A stretch of 27,332 bases of DNA from contig CAITBU010000261.1 in assembly GCA_903890595.1 (NCBI GenBank), positions 1 through 27,332 on the forward strand. Reading direction: 5' to 3'. The DNA is from an uncultured Holophagaceae bacterium. GTDB lineage: Bacteria; Acidobacteriota; Holophagae; Holophagales; Holophagaceae. The notes below the pieces were generated by a model. That model made no database searches and was not told the origin of the DNA. It saw nothing but the letters and a program-made list of their open reading frames with translations. Position 1 is the first letter of the stretch, and every line of letters begins with the position of its first letter. The position numbers were made by a program, and so were the translations under genes. This document shows, in pieces, positions 7,810 to 16,407 of this stretch.

Positions 7810-10800
7810 GTTAATCTTTCGGCGAAGGTCCCGGAAGGCTCGGTCCAGCTCTGCTGCGGAGAATGGTTTCTGAATGCCCGCCACATTCGGGTGCCCGGCC
7901 AGAGCATCTGCGATGGCCATCTCGCTGTTGCCGGTGGCCATGAGTACTGCCTGACCCGGGACCAGCTTCAGGAGGCGCTCCAGGGTGTGGGCACCATCCA
8001 GGCCCGGCATGTTCATGTCCAGGATGACCAGGTCCACCTCCAGCCCTGCCGCCAGCTTGTCCAAGGCCTCGAGCCCGCTGGCCGCTGTCTGGACCTGGTG
8101 GCCCAGCAACTCCTCCAGCATGGGCGCCAGGGATTCCCGGATCAGCTCATCGTCGTCCACCAGCAGAATCCGCAGGGGTTCGGAGGGGGCCTCCGCAGCC
8201 GTCGGGGCCTGGCAGGCCTGCAAGGCAGGGCCCACCACTGGAGGGGGCGGGAAGTGGAGGCTCACCTCCGTCCCCCTGTCGGGGAGGCTGGCGAGGCTCA
8301 TGTGGCCCCCATGGGCCTGCATGACGCCGTAGGCCATGGACAGGCCGAGGCCTGTCCCCTTGCCCACGGGCTTGGTGGTGAAGAAAGGCTCGCAGGCCCG
8401 CAGACGAACATCTTCAGTCATGCCCATCCCAGTGTCCTGGACGCAGAGGTCGTAGCCCCCGCCCACCCGGTGGCGGGTCCGGATGACCAGACTCCCCCCG
8501 CCTGGCATGGCGTCCAGCGCATTGACGCACAGGTTCATGATGGCGTGGCTGAGGGACCCCGCATCCCCCTGGAAGGGCTCCAAGGTGGGCTCGAGGTCCG
8601 GCGTGACCTCCACCCGCTTGAGGCTGGCCCGGTCCAGCAGGGGAACGATCTCCAGCACCAGCGCATTCAGGTCCACCGGGCCGGTGGTGCCCAGGTCCTT
8701 GCGGGCGAAGTAGAGCAGGCTGCGGACCACATCGCGGCCCCGGAGGCAGGCCTTGGTGATGGTATCCAGGGCCCGGGCCAGGGGATCCGTGTCTGGCAGT
8801 CGCTCCCGGTGCCCGGAGGCCAGGCCCAGGATGGCGGCCAGCACATTGTTGATATCGTGGGCCACGCCCCCGGCCAGGCTGCCGAGGCTCTCCATTTTTT
8901 GGGACTGGTGGAGCTGGGCCGCCAGCACCCGCTGGCGCTCCTCCCCGCGGCGGCGCTCGGTGATGTCGATGCCGATGCCTGTGAAGTAGGTCTTCCCGTC
9001 AATGGCCACCGGGGCCGCAGTGAAGTGCATGGAGATCGGGGGACCCGCCCTGACCTGGAGGAGGGCCTCGGCATCTCCGAAGCCGGTGGCCAGGGTGGTC
9101 TGGACCGCCGCAAGGACGGTCTCCTGGCTGACTGGATCGTCCTTGTACCAGTCCAACAGGGACATCTTGCTGAGCTCTGCCGCCGAGTAGCCCGTCATGG
9201 TCTCGTGCCGGCGGTTCCACTTCACCAGGTGGCCCTGGTCATCGTAGAGATAGACCAGACCCGGGATGCTGTTGAAGATGGCATCGATGAGATCCCGCTC
9301 CCGGAGGAGGTCCGCCTCGGAGCGCTTCCACTCCGTGATGTCACGAGCGCTGCCCTGCAGGCCCACCATGCGGCCCTGCGAATCCTTCAGGGCACTCACG
9401 GTGGCATTGAGCCAGCGCCAGCTTCCGTCTGCATGGAGGCACCGGTAGTCCACCTCTGGCAAGGGGTCCCGGCCCCCGAGGGCGGCTGCCAGGACTGCTT
9501 CGCAGGCCTGCACATCTTCCGGGTGGACGAAGGCTTGGAAGGGGTGCTGCAACGCCGCCGGCACGGAATGTCCCAGGTGGCGGGCCCAGCTGGGTGACAG
9601 GTAGGTGAAGCATCCCTGAGGGTCGAGGACGAAGACGATGTCGTGGATGTGTTCAAGCAGCAGCCGGTGCTCCTCCTCGCTGCGCCGGAGCAGATCCTCT
9701 ACCTCCTTGCGCTCCGTGATGTCCACAGCGATGCCGAGGTGGCGCACGGGGCAGCCGACTTCATCCAGGACGGGGCTGGCTCGGGACATGAGCCAGCGCA
9801 CGGAGCCGTCCGGTAGGCAGACCCGCCACTCGAAGTTCAGCTCGGCATGCGCTGCCATGGCTCCCCGGGCCACCTGCTCCATGTGCGCCCGGTCGTCGGG
9901 ATGGACCAGGTCCAACCAGACCTGGAAGGAAGGCTCCACGCTGCTGGGTGCCAGGCCGAACAGATGGTAGAGGCCCTCTGACCAGAAGCTCTGACCCGTC
10001 CTGAGGTCCCACTCCCAGGAACCGGCCTGGGCCGCTTCGTGGGCCAGGCGGAGGTGCCGCAAGGACTCCTCCAGTCGCTCGTGGGTCTGCTTGCGGGCCA
10101 GGGCGAGGCCGATGCTGGCGGAGATGCCCTCCAGGAAGGTGATCATCTCCGCCGAGAAGCAGTTGGGTCGGGGATCGTTCAGCTGAAGCAGGCCAACGAT
10201 GCGCTCGCCGGAGCGGATGGGGATGAGGGCGACCGACCGGTAGCCCGCGTGGATGCACCGGTTCCTGGGGTGGAGGCGCGGGTCCTGGTCCAGCGGGACA
10301 TCCAGGAAGGGGAGCGCGTCGTTGGTCCAGGCGCTTCCGCCCGGAGTGAACAGGGGGTTGGCGGGGTCGATCTTCCCGGTCAGCACCAGACCGCAGGTGC
10401 ACTCGTAGAGCGGCTCGCCGTCGGGCCCGGAGAGCGGAGTCCCCTCCCGGGTTCGCGCCCTGAGGCAGGTCTCGGCCTGGATGAAGTCCAGGGGAAAGCC
10501 GGAGTGCGCGGCATAGTTGAAGTCCCCCTCGGCGGCCAGACGGATGGCCGCCGCTGCCACCCCCATCTCGCGCTGGACCACCTGCAGGATGAGGCTGGCG
10601 GCCCGGGTGGGGTCTTCTTCCCGATTCAGCACATCGAGGATGTCCACGGTGAGGGAGCGCTGGTGGTCAGCCCGAACCCGCTCGGTGATATCCAGGATCT
10701 GGGACACGAAGTGCAGGGCCCGGCCCTCCACATCCCGGACCAGGGACCCATTGATCTGGACCCAGACCTCCGAACCGCTCCGATGCAGGTAGCGCTTTTC

Positions 10801-11952
10801 CAGCTGGTAGGACTTGCGCTTCCCCTCGAGCACCTCCCGGACCAGCTCCAGGTTGCTGGTGAGGTCCTGGGGGTGGGTGATGGCCTGGTATCCGGTTTCA
10901 AGCAGATCGTGCTCTTCCCAACCCACCATGGCGCACAGGATGGGGTTCACCTTCAGGAACTGTCCCTCGAGGCTGACCAGAGCCATGCCGATGGGCGAGG
11001 CCGCAAAGGCCTCCTCCATCTGGATTTCGCTGAGCCGACGGGCGGCCTCCGCACTGCGCCGCTCAAGCTCTCCGGCGGCCCGAACTGCCGCAAGGGCCAG
11101 AATGGCCTCCCCCATCCGGGGGGACACAACGGGTCTTCGACCGATCGCGGCGATGAGTCCGATGGGGCGCCCCAGAGAGCTCCACAGGGTGGCCCCCAGG
11201 TAGCTCTCTGCACCCATCTCCTGGAGCACCACATCCCGGGGGAACAACTCCTGGACCCGGGCGGGGAAGCTGCATACGGTTCGGCCCACCACTTCCCCAC
11301 AGGGGGTGTCCTTCAGGGTATAGGTGACATTGTCCTCAAAGCGTCCATCGAACCACACCGCGAGGGTCTCCGCACTCAGCTCATCTCCGCAGAGGCGGTC
11401 GATGCAGATGTAGTCCACTTGTAGCGCTTTCGCCAGGTAGCGGGCCAGGGCATGGAAGAAGTCGCCACCACCTTCGGCATCCCAGAGGGCCTCCGCCAGG
11501 AAGGCATGGGTCTCCTCGACCGCCTTCCGAACCGTGATGTCCTGGATGGTGCCCAGGATCGCCACGGGCCGGCCTCCGTCATCCCTGTCCACGGTGGCCT
11601 GGCTATGCACCCACCGGCAGGTGCCGTCGGGCTGGAGAATGCGGTGATCCAGGTCGAAGATGCCCTCTCCGAGAAGGGCCTGCGTAGCCGCAGCCTCTAC
11701 TCGGGCCTGGTCCTCTGGATGCACGACCCGCTTCAGCAGGCCCTGGAGGCCAGGGACCTCCTGAGGGGTCAGCCCCAGGATCCGCTGGGCTTCTTCGGAG
11801 AGGCTGACCTGCCCTGATGGGAGGTCCAGATCCAGGAAGCCTAACTGAGCCAGGGCCTGGGCCTGACGCAGTCGGGACACGCTCTGGAGGCTGGGGGCAT
11901 CCCCCTCGCGAGCCTGGGACGACCGGCTGTCAGGATTGCTGGGGCTTGCCAT
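7789..11952 (-). CDS. Soluble hybrid histidine kinase, PAS-GAF-PAS-GAF-PAS3-HisKA-HATPase-REC
   Basis: The 1387-residue protein is a multi-sensor hybrid kinase without membrane segments. Approximate order: PAS (30-145), GAF (150-290), PAS (307-425), GAF (440-620) with a CTCG cysteine pair, three PAS/PAC units (630-750, 755-875, 880-1000; several end in DITE), HisKA with GGVAHDINN and phospho-acceptor His1032, HATPase with NLCVNALDA and GKGTGLGLS, then a receiver (1258-1380) with acidic VDDDE, acceptor Asp1312 in LDMNMPG and the conserved Lys in QKPF. It should autophosphorylate on His and pass phosphate to its own Asp and probably to a histidine phosphotransfer protein not in the window. ATG at 11952 has AGGGA upstream; ATG at 11997 would add 15 residues. 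Ligands are unknown. The gene appears monocistronic, and its end overlaps omp85. Confidence 0.94.
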   Translation of the reverse strand: MASPSNPDSRSSQAREGDAPSLQSVSRLRQAQALAQLGFLDLDLPSGQVSLSEEAQRILGLTPQEVPGLQGLLKRVVHPEDQARVEAAATQALLGEGIFDLDHRILQPDGTCRWVHSQATVDRDDGGRPVAILGTIQDITVRKAVEETHAFLAEALWDAEGGGDFFHALARYLAKALQVDYICIDRLCGDELSAETLAVWFDGRFEDNVTYTLKDTPCGEVVGRTVCSFPARVQELFPRDVVLQEMGAESYLGATLWSSLGRPIGLIAAIGRRPVVSPRMGEAILALAAVRAAGELERRSAEAARRLSEIQMEEAFAASPIGMALVSLEGQFLKVNPILCAMVGWEEHDLLETGYQAITHPQDLTSNLELVREVLEGKRKSYQLEKRYLHRSGSEVWVQINGSLVRDVEGRALHFVSQILDITERVRADHQRSLTVDILDVLNREEDPTRAASLILQVVQREMGVAAAAIRLAAEGDFNYAAHSGFPLDFIQAETCLRARTREGTPLSGPDGEPLYECTCGLVLTGKIDPANPLFTPGGSAWTNDALPFLDVPLDQDPRLHPRNRCIHAGYRSVALIPIRSGERIVGLLQLNDPRPNCFSAEMITFLEGISASIGLALARKQTHERLEESLRHLRLAHEAAQAGSWEWDLRTGQSFWSEGLYHLFGLAPSSVEPSFQVWLDLVHPDDRAHMEQVARGAMAAHAELNFEWRVCLPDGSVRWLMSRASPVLDEVGCPVRHLGIAVDITERKEVEDLLRRSEEEHRLLLEHIHDIVFVLDPQGCFTYLSPSWARHLGHSVPAALQHPFQAFVHPEDVQACEAVLAAALGGRDPLPEVDYRCLHADGSWRWLNATVSALKDSQGRMVGLQGSARDITEWKRSEADLLRERDLIDAIFNSIPGLVYLYDDQGHLVKWNRRHETMTGYSAAELSKMSLLDWYKDDPVSQETVLAAVQTTLATGFGDAEALLQVRAGPPISMHFTAAPVAIDGKTYFTGIGIDITERRRGEERQRVLAAQLHQSQKMESLGSLAGGVAHDINNVLAAILGLASGHRERLPDTDPLARALDTITKACLRGRDVVRSLLYFARKDLGTTGPVDLNALVLEIVPLLDRASLKRVEVTPDLEPTLEPFQGDAGSLSHAIMNLCVNALDAMPGGGSLVIRTRHRVGGGYDLCVQDTGMGMTEDVRLRACEPFFTTKPVGKGTGLGLSMAYGVMQAHGGHMSLASLPDRGTEVSLHFPPPPVVGPALQACQAPTAAEAPSEPLRILLVDDDELIRESLAPMLEELLGHQVQTAASGLEALDKLAAGLEVDLVILDMNMPGLDGAHTLERLLKLVPGQAVLMATGNSEMAIADALAGHPNVAGIQKPFSAAELDRAFRDLRRKINSELEPG

Positions 11953-12370
11953 GCCTATTCCCTGGTGGCGATCCCATGGGGGCGCCACAGACCTCATCGG
12001 TGTCCGGTGAACCCTGGATAAGTCCTAGGCTCCCGTCAGCGGTAGCAGAACTTCGCTGAGGGGTCACCGAGCCCCGGCGGGTTGGGGAGGGCTCGGGTGG
12101 CTGCTGAGGGGCAATGTTGCTCCAACTCGGAACGGAAATTTTCTATGTCCTTGGTGGTAGCGGATAGGAATTCGAGAAAAGGAGTAAAAAACGAGTCCCC
12201 GAACACGGGTGTTTGGCCGGGACAAAACATGCCAATAGACCTGAATGTCAATTGAGCCAAATCTGCCTATTTCTTAAACATGGCAAACTTCCCCTGCCTG
12301 GAGCGGCGTACCCTTCGAGGGAGGAAAGAGATAATCCAATCGAGAATTAATCCAGAGTCTCTCAAACTCC
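11953..12370. other. Long AT-rich intergenic region, no convincing gene
   Basis: About 420 bases separate the hybrid kinase start from the promoter of the XRE-type gene. From roughly 12130 the sequence is strikingly AT-richer than the coding DNA around it. A 74-codon minus-strand frame (12036-12260) exists but shows no recognisable motif. A TTGACA-like -35 on the minus strand near 12250 has no acceptable -10. A short inverted repeat CCCTTCGAGGG near 12331 could form a small hairpin. An unrecognised small RNA cannot be excluded. Confidence 0.5.
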
Positions 12371-12397
12371 TTGTTTTTCGGTCATTTTGTATATAAT
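12371..12397 (+). promoter_or_regulatory. Sigma-70-type promoter of the XRE-type gene
   Basis: A perfect TATAAT is at 12392-12397 with TTGTTT at 12371-12376, a 15-base spacer that is short of the optimal 17. A TG pair just upstream of the -10 may compensate. It is embedded in AT-rich DNA and points at the gene starting at 12513, implying a leader of about 110 bases. Confidence 0.55.
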
Positions 12398-12419
12398 TAA
12401 TGATAAGCAATGACCCAAG

Positions 12420-12491
12420 CCGAACAGGCGTTCGGGGATTTTACAGTCTCCAATGCAGGCCCCACACACCCAACGATTCGGATAAAATCGT
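12420..12491 (+). promoter_or_regulatory. Structured 5' leader with two hairpins
   Basis: The leader of the 12513 gene holds a 6-bp stem CCGAAC/GTTCGG (12420-12425 and 12430-12435) with a four-base loop, followed within four bases by TTTT, resembling a weak attenuator. A second 6-bp stem ACGATT/AATCGT (12473-12478 and 12486-12491) ends seven bases before the GAAAGGA ribosome-binding site. Function as an attenuator or autoregulatory operator is inference. Confidence 0.35.
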
Positions 12492-12512
12492 CAAACTGAA
12501 AGGACATTTCAT

Positions 12513-12977
12513 ATGCCAAATATCGCATCCGTTCTGAAAGAGGAAATCGCTCGCCTCGCCCGCAAGGAGATGAAGGCCGAGACCGAGCGCTGGAAGAAGG
12601 CCACGGCCCAGCACCGCACCGAAATCGCTGCCCTCAAGCGGCGCCTGTCTGACTTTGAGCGGCTGGTCGCCACCCTCGGCAAGAAGGTGACGGGCAAGGC
12701 TCCAGAGGAAGACGGCGGACTCAAGAAGCCGCTCCGCTTCCGCTCGAAGGGCCTGCAGACCCTCCGCAAGAAACTGGGCCTCTCCGCTGCCGATCTGGGT
12801 CAGCTGGTCGGCGTTTCCGCGCAGACCGTCTACCACTGGGAAGCCGGGAAGACTCGCCCCAAGGCCCAGCAGTTGACCGCCATCTCCAACCTCCGCACCA
12901 CCGGCAAGCGCAAGGTCAAGGCCCTGCTCACCTCCCTCAACGAGGCTGCCCAGCCCGCAGGCGCCGAAACCGAATAA
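12513..12977 (+). CDS. Small coiled-coil plus XRE-type HTH DNA-binding protein
   Basis: The 154-residue protein starts with a lysine/arginine-rich helical segment (about residues 1-65, MPNIASVLKEEIARLARKE) predicted to form a coiled coil. It continues with a basic linker and ends in a Cro/C1-type helix-turn-helix (about 80-135) with LGLSAADLGQLVGVSAQTVYHWEAGKTRPK. Similar short proteins with this N-terminus are common in deltaproteobacteria and acidobacteria; their targets are not known to me. The strong GAAAGGA ribosome site eight bases before the ATG, the perfect -10 box and a single-gene unit suggest high expression, consistent with a nucleoid-associated or general DNA-binding role, though that is inference. 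The codon use is ordinary GC-rich despite the AT-rich upstream DNA. Confidence 0.85.
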   Translation: MPNIASVLKEEIARLARKEMKAETERWKKATAQHRTEIAALKRRLSDFERLVATLGKKVTGKAPEEDGGLKKPLRFRSKGLQTLRKKLGLSAADLGQLVGVSAQTVYHWEAGKTRPKAQQLTAISNLRTTGKRKVKALLTSLNEAAQPAGAETE

Positions 12978-12996
12978 GCGCAGCCCCTGTGGCAAC

Positions 12997-13039
12997 GGAC
13001 CCCGGCAAGGGCAGGCTTCTCCTGTCACTTCCGGGGTCC
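12997..13039. terminator. Long hairpin between convergent genes
   Basis: A perfect 9-bp inverted repeat GGACCCCGG (12997-13005) / CCGGGGTCC (13031-13039) encloses a second stem GGCAGG/CCTGTC. It lies between the stops of the HTH gene and the convergent cytochrome gene, as expected for a bidirectional terminator. No long T run follows, so efficiency is uncertain. Confidence 0.5.
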
Positions 13040-13055
13040 TCGCTGTGGATCGTCC

Positions 13056-13547
13056 CTACTGGGGTTTGTCCCCCTCCGGGGCTGGCTCGATGGCTTTGCC
13101 GCGCTCAGCCTTCAGGAGCACCTCCTTGACCATGAGCTGGGCATCCTCCGGGCTGAGCTGAGTCTTCCAGGCGGGCATGGTCACCCCGAACAGGATGCCG
13201 TTCAGGATGCCCCGGCTCATCCTGCGGATCTCCCGCTCAGAGCCTGGCCCGCCGGCCTGTCTGAACTCCTCGGCGACGACGGTGAAGTCCATCCCGCCCA
13301 GCCGCTTGCCCTCGGGGGTGTGGGCCGATCCGTCCAGCCCGTGACAGCGGGTGCAGTTCTGCTGGAAGAAGGCCCGCAGCTCCTGCACAGACTTGGCCTT
13401 CGGGGGCTCGGCCCCGGCACAGACGAGGGCGGTCGCCAGGGCCAGCAACAGCATCGGAGGGTGCCGGGGCCAAGTCGGCGCTGCCTGCGGAAGTCGGCCG
13501 CAGGTAGGGGCAGGCGTGGTTGGCAGGACGGGGAAAGTTGGGAACAT
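13056..13547 (-). CDS. Exported monoheme c-type cytochrome
   Basis: The 163-residue protein is a class I type cytochrome c. After a hydrophobic export segment (PMLLLALATALVCAGA, about residues 31-46) it has one heme-attachment motif, CTRCH (Cys65, Cys68, His69). Met124 in the segment GVTMPAW is the likely sixth heme ligand. It should act in periplasmic electron transfer. I chose the ATG at 13547 because AGGAG lies five bases upstream; this gives an unusually long N-region before the hydrophobic core. The ATG at 13454 would give a compact signal peptide but has no ribosome site. The gene is 131 bases downstream of the MocR gene on the same strand, with a small CGACC/GGTCG hairpin (13646-13660) between them. 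Confidence 0.88.
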   Translation of the reverse strand: MFPTFPVLPTTPAPTCGRLPQAAPTWPRHPPMLLLALATALVCAGAEPPKAKSVQELRAFFQQNCTRCHGLDGSAHTPEGKRLGGMDFTVVAEEFRQAGGPGSEREIRRMSRGILNGILFGVTMPAWKTQLSPEDAQLMVKEVLLKAERGKAIEPAPEGDKPQ

Positions 13548-13678
13548 GGACGCTCCTGGAGGCCGGTGGTCGCTGGGTGGTGCAGGGGGGTATCCACCCA
13601 GCATCCCGCACGCGGGTTGGTGCACCAGATCCGGATTGCCGATTGCGACCAGTCCGGTCGTGCCTGGCCTGACGGGGC

Positions 13679-15157
13679 TCAGGTCCGCCGAGCCCGGGCC
13701 TCTGTCAGGGCCACCGCCATGCGCTTACAGGCTTCGTTCTGTTCGTCGAGGTCGTGGGCCGCGAACCCCAGGCAGATGTACGGGAGATTCTGGCGGTGGA
13801 GATCGTAGAGGCTACCGGGGTAGAAGACCACGCCGTTGGCCAGGCAGCGCTCGCACCAGGCCTCCAGGGGGACATCCTCAGCCACCCGGATCCAGAGGGA
13901 GAGGCCCTCCCGGGGGTTCTTGAGGGAGATGGCCGGATGAAGGTGGAAGAGCAGGCGGTCCACCATGGTCTCCCGTCGCTCGTCGGTGAGCTTGCGGATG
14001 CGCCGGAGGTGCCGGACGATCTCACCGTCCCGGAGGGTCTCCTCGATGGTGGCCTCCTGCACCAGGTTGCCGGGCCAGTCCACCAGCTGTCGCTGCTGGG
14101 CCAGGGTCTTGATCAGGCTGGACTCGCCCGCCAGGAAGCCCACCTGGAGTCCCGGCGCCAGGATCTGCTCGAAGCTGCCGAAGTAGAGCACGCGGCCGTG
14201 GGGATCCTCGCTGGCCAGGGGCAGGCTGGGGTTCTTTTCTCGGTGAAAGCCCAGACCAAGGTCGCCCTCGAGGATCCGGAACCCGTGGGCCCGGGAGAGC
14301 TCCAGCAGATGCTTGCGACGGGACGGATCCAGCACCACCTGGGTGGGGTGCTGAGGGTTGGCGGAGAGGTAGAGCAGTCGAATGGGCTCCTGGATGAGGA
14401 GAGCCTCCAGGGCCACGACATCCAGCCCGTGGGCATCCACCGGAACAGCAAAGAGCCGAGCACCCGCAGCCCGGAAGGCTTCGGCCACCCGGAACATTCC
14501 AGGGTTCTCCACAGCCACTGCATCCCCGGGGGCAAAGAGCACTCGGGAGACCAGGTTGAGCGTGCTCATCAGGCCGCGGGTGAGCAGCAGGTTGCCCGCT
14601 TCAATGGACAGCCCCCGCATGTCCCCGAGCATCTTGCAGAGGGACTGGCGCAGGTCCAGGAGGCCCCGGGGATCCCAGCCGGGCTGCAGCAGGCGCTCCG
14701 GGTGGAGCTTGAGCACCCGCCCGTAGGCCCGGTGGATGGCCTCGGTGGGGGTGAGCCTCAGGTCCGTCGTATCTGGGATGAGCTGAAACGACTCCACCGC
14801 AGGAGCTCCGGGCTGGAAGAAGGGTTCGCTGCGGGGAGTGGTCCGTTTCCAGGAGGCCGAGTCCTGGGCTGAGATCCCTGCAGGAGCTTCCAGGACGAAG
14901 GGCAGCTTCTGAGCCACGAAGGTGCCCCGGTCAGGGGCCACCTCGATCCAGCCCTCAGCTTCCAGCTCCCGGTAGGCGGCCAGGGTCGTGTTGCGGTTCA
15001 CGCCGAGCAGCTCGGCCATGGCGCGGGTCCCCGGGAGGGCATCCCCGGGCTTGAAGCGCCCGGTGCGGATGCCCTCCTCGATGGCCTTCACCAGCTGCAG
15101 GTAGAGCGGCTCTGGAAGGGTTCGGTCAAGCGCAATGGCAAGGTCCCAGCTACCCAA
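13679..15157 (-). CDS. MocR/PdxR-type GntR regulator with aminotransferase-like domain
   Basis: The 492-residue protein fuses an N-terminal GntR winged helix (about 12-80, LPGTRAMAELLGVNRNTTLAAYRELEAEGWI) to a fold-type I aminotransferase-like domain. MocR proteins usually bind PLP through a lysine in a GSFSK-type motif and regulate vitamin B6, GABA, taurine or similar pathways. Here the corresponding segment reads GSFEQILAPGL, with Gln331 where the Schiff-base lysine should be. The usual EDDYD motif reads EGDLG, keeping the Asp but losing the Tyr. The protein probably cannot form the internal aldimine. The start codon is TTG at 15157 with GGGAG seven bases upstream; no nearby ATG would keep the winged helix intact. 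The target is unknown; neighbours are a cytochrome and a TIGR03118 lipoprotein. Confidence 0.9.
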   Translation of the reverse strand: MGSWDLAIALDRTLPEPLYLQLVKAIEEGIRTGRFKPGDALPGTRAMAELLGVNRNTTLAAYRELEAEGWIEVAPDRGTFVAQKLPFVLEAPAGISAQDSASWKRTTPRSEPFFQPGAPAVESFQLIPDTTDLRLTPTEAIHRAYGRVLKLHPERLLQPGWDPRGLLDLRQSLCKMLGDMRGLSIEAGNLLLTRGLMSTLNLVSRVLFAPGDAVAVENPGMFRVAEAFRAAGARLFAVPVDAHGLDVVALEALLIQEPIRLLYLSANPQHPTQVVLDPSRRKHLLELSRAHGFRILEGDLGLGFHREKNPSLPLASEDPHGRVLYFGSFEQILAPGLQVGFLAGESSLIKTLAQQRQLVDWPGNLVQEATIEETLRDGEIVRHLRRIRKLTDERRETMVDRLLFHLHPAISLKNPREGLSLWIRVAEDVPLEAWCERCLANGVVFYPGSLYDLHRQNLPYICLGFAAHDLDEQNEACKRMAVALTEARARRT

Positions 15158-15219
15158 CGTGGAGCTCCCGAATCCTAGACCAGAATCCTGTCATGGGTCC
15201 ATTCCGTCAAGATGAGGGG

Positions 15220-16395
15220 TCAATAGCCCAGGCCGCCGCCCCCGCCCGTGCCGGTACCGCCACCGGTCCCGATGCCCGAGGGGCCGTAGGTGATGACGCC
15301 AAACAGGCCATGGGTCTCGGTCTGGGAGCCAGCGGTCACGAAGAGCTGATTGACCCCTCCCGCCGCAGCGCCGTTCCCGAAGGAGAGGCCCCAGAGGCCA
15401 CTGATGACCATGGGCGCTCCACTGGCGTCCGACAGCTGGCCCATGCTGGCGCCGGTGGTGGGGTTATAGGCGGTGATGCGGCCATCCCCGAAGTTCCCCA
15501 CTAAGAGGGCTCCGCTGAGGGGGCCGAAGTCCGCTGGGGCGATGGCCAGGCCCCAGGGTGCGTTGAGGAGCCCCCCGGAAGCGAGGCGCTGAACAAACGT
15601 CCCGTCCAGGTTGAAGACACTCACATACCCGTAGCCCGCACCCGGGGTCTCGCGCAGGGCCGAGGTAGCGTACTTGGCGTAGGTGACGAACAGCTTGCCC
15701 GCAAGAACCTGCACGTTATAGGGCGAGAAACCGGCTGGGAGGGTGGGGTCTACCAGCGCACCGGTGCCCAGGTGGACCGGAGCGTAGGACGCATCAAAAA
15801 CATCCACGGTCCCTGCGGCCAGGTTGGCGGCATAGATGTAGCGGGTGGCAGCGGTGCCTCCCACGGCCAGGCCGGTGTAGACCGCCTGGCTGCCGGAGTT
15901 GTCCACCCTGCGGGTCATGACCGTGCCGCTGCTCCAGCCGCAGATGCAGCCGTCGAGAGAGGCGATGATGAACTGATCCCCGCTAAAGCTGGCGGAGCCG
16001 TTGAAGGTCACGCCCGTGGGGCCACCCATGGCGTGTCCCGGGATGGGCGGGATGGCCACGATCACCGGGATGGTGGGGGGCTTGCCCACGCCGTCGTAGA
16101 CCGTCGTTGTAGAAGTACCCTGGTTGGCCACCCAGAAGTCTGTGGCCGGGCCAAAGGCGAGACCCCAGGGGTTCACCAAGTTGGCGTCCGTGGTGATGGC
16201 GCCAGTGGCAGCCTGGTCGGACACCAGCCGGGTGAGCTGATAAGAGGGAGGCGCCGCCAACACGGGCGTGGAATCGCCAGCGGAACCGCCACCGCAGGCC
16301 AGGAGAAAGAGGATCCCCGTGCCGGCCAGTAGGCCCGCTGCGAGAGCGGTCCTGGTTCGCAGGGGCGTGGTGGGTGATGCAGGCGTTCGGGTCAT
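15220..16395 (-). CDS. TIGR03118-type exported lipoprotein, beta-propeller-like
   Basis: The 391-residue protein has a lipoprotein signal peptide with lipobox LLAC (Cys34), then repeated segments such as NLVNPWGLAFG, NAPWGLAIAPADFG and ISGLWGLSFGNG. These are typical of the TIGR03118 family, a propeller-like protein of unknown function found in acidobacteria and proteobacteria. The C-terminus is a Gly/Thr-rich tail ending GGGGGLGY. The ATG at 16395 was chosen because GGAGG lies five bases upstream; a TTG four codons earlier lies within the ribosome site. A very stable UACG hairpin sits just upstream of the ribosome site. It is 62 bases before the MocR start on the same strand and may be cotranscribed with it. 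Family members elsewhere often carry a PEP-CTERM tail, which is absent here. Confidence 0.85.
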   Translation of the reverse strand: MTRTPASPTTPLRTRTALAAGLLAGTGILFLLACGGGSAGDSTPVLAAPPSYQLTRLVSDQAATGAITTDANLVNPWGLAFGPATDFWVANQGTSTTTVYDGVGKPPTIPVIVAIPPIPGHAMGGPTGVTFNGSASFSGDQFIIASLDGCICGWSSGTVMTRRVDNSGSQAVYTGLAVGGTAATRYIYAANLAAGTVDVFDASYAPVHLGTGALVDPTLPAGFSPYNVQVLAGKLFVTYAKYATSALRETPGAGYGYVSVFNLDGTFVQRLASGGLLNAPWGLAIAPADFGPLSGALLVGNFGDGRITAYNPTTGASMGQLSDASGAPMVISGLWGLSFGNGAAAGGVNQLFVTAGSQTETHGLFGVITYGPSGIGTGGGTGTGGGGGLGY

Positions 16396-16407
16396 GGTTG
16401 CCTCCAA

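Noticed and set aside
12036..12260. 74-codon minus-strand frame in the AT-rich gap
   Set aside because: No ribosome site, no motif, no convincing promoter; kept only as a note in the intergenic entry.
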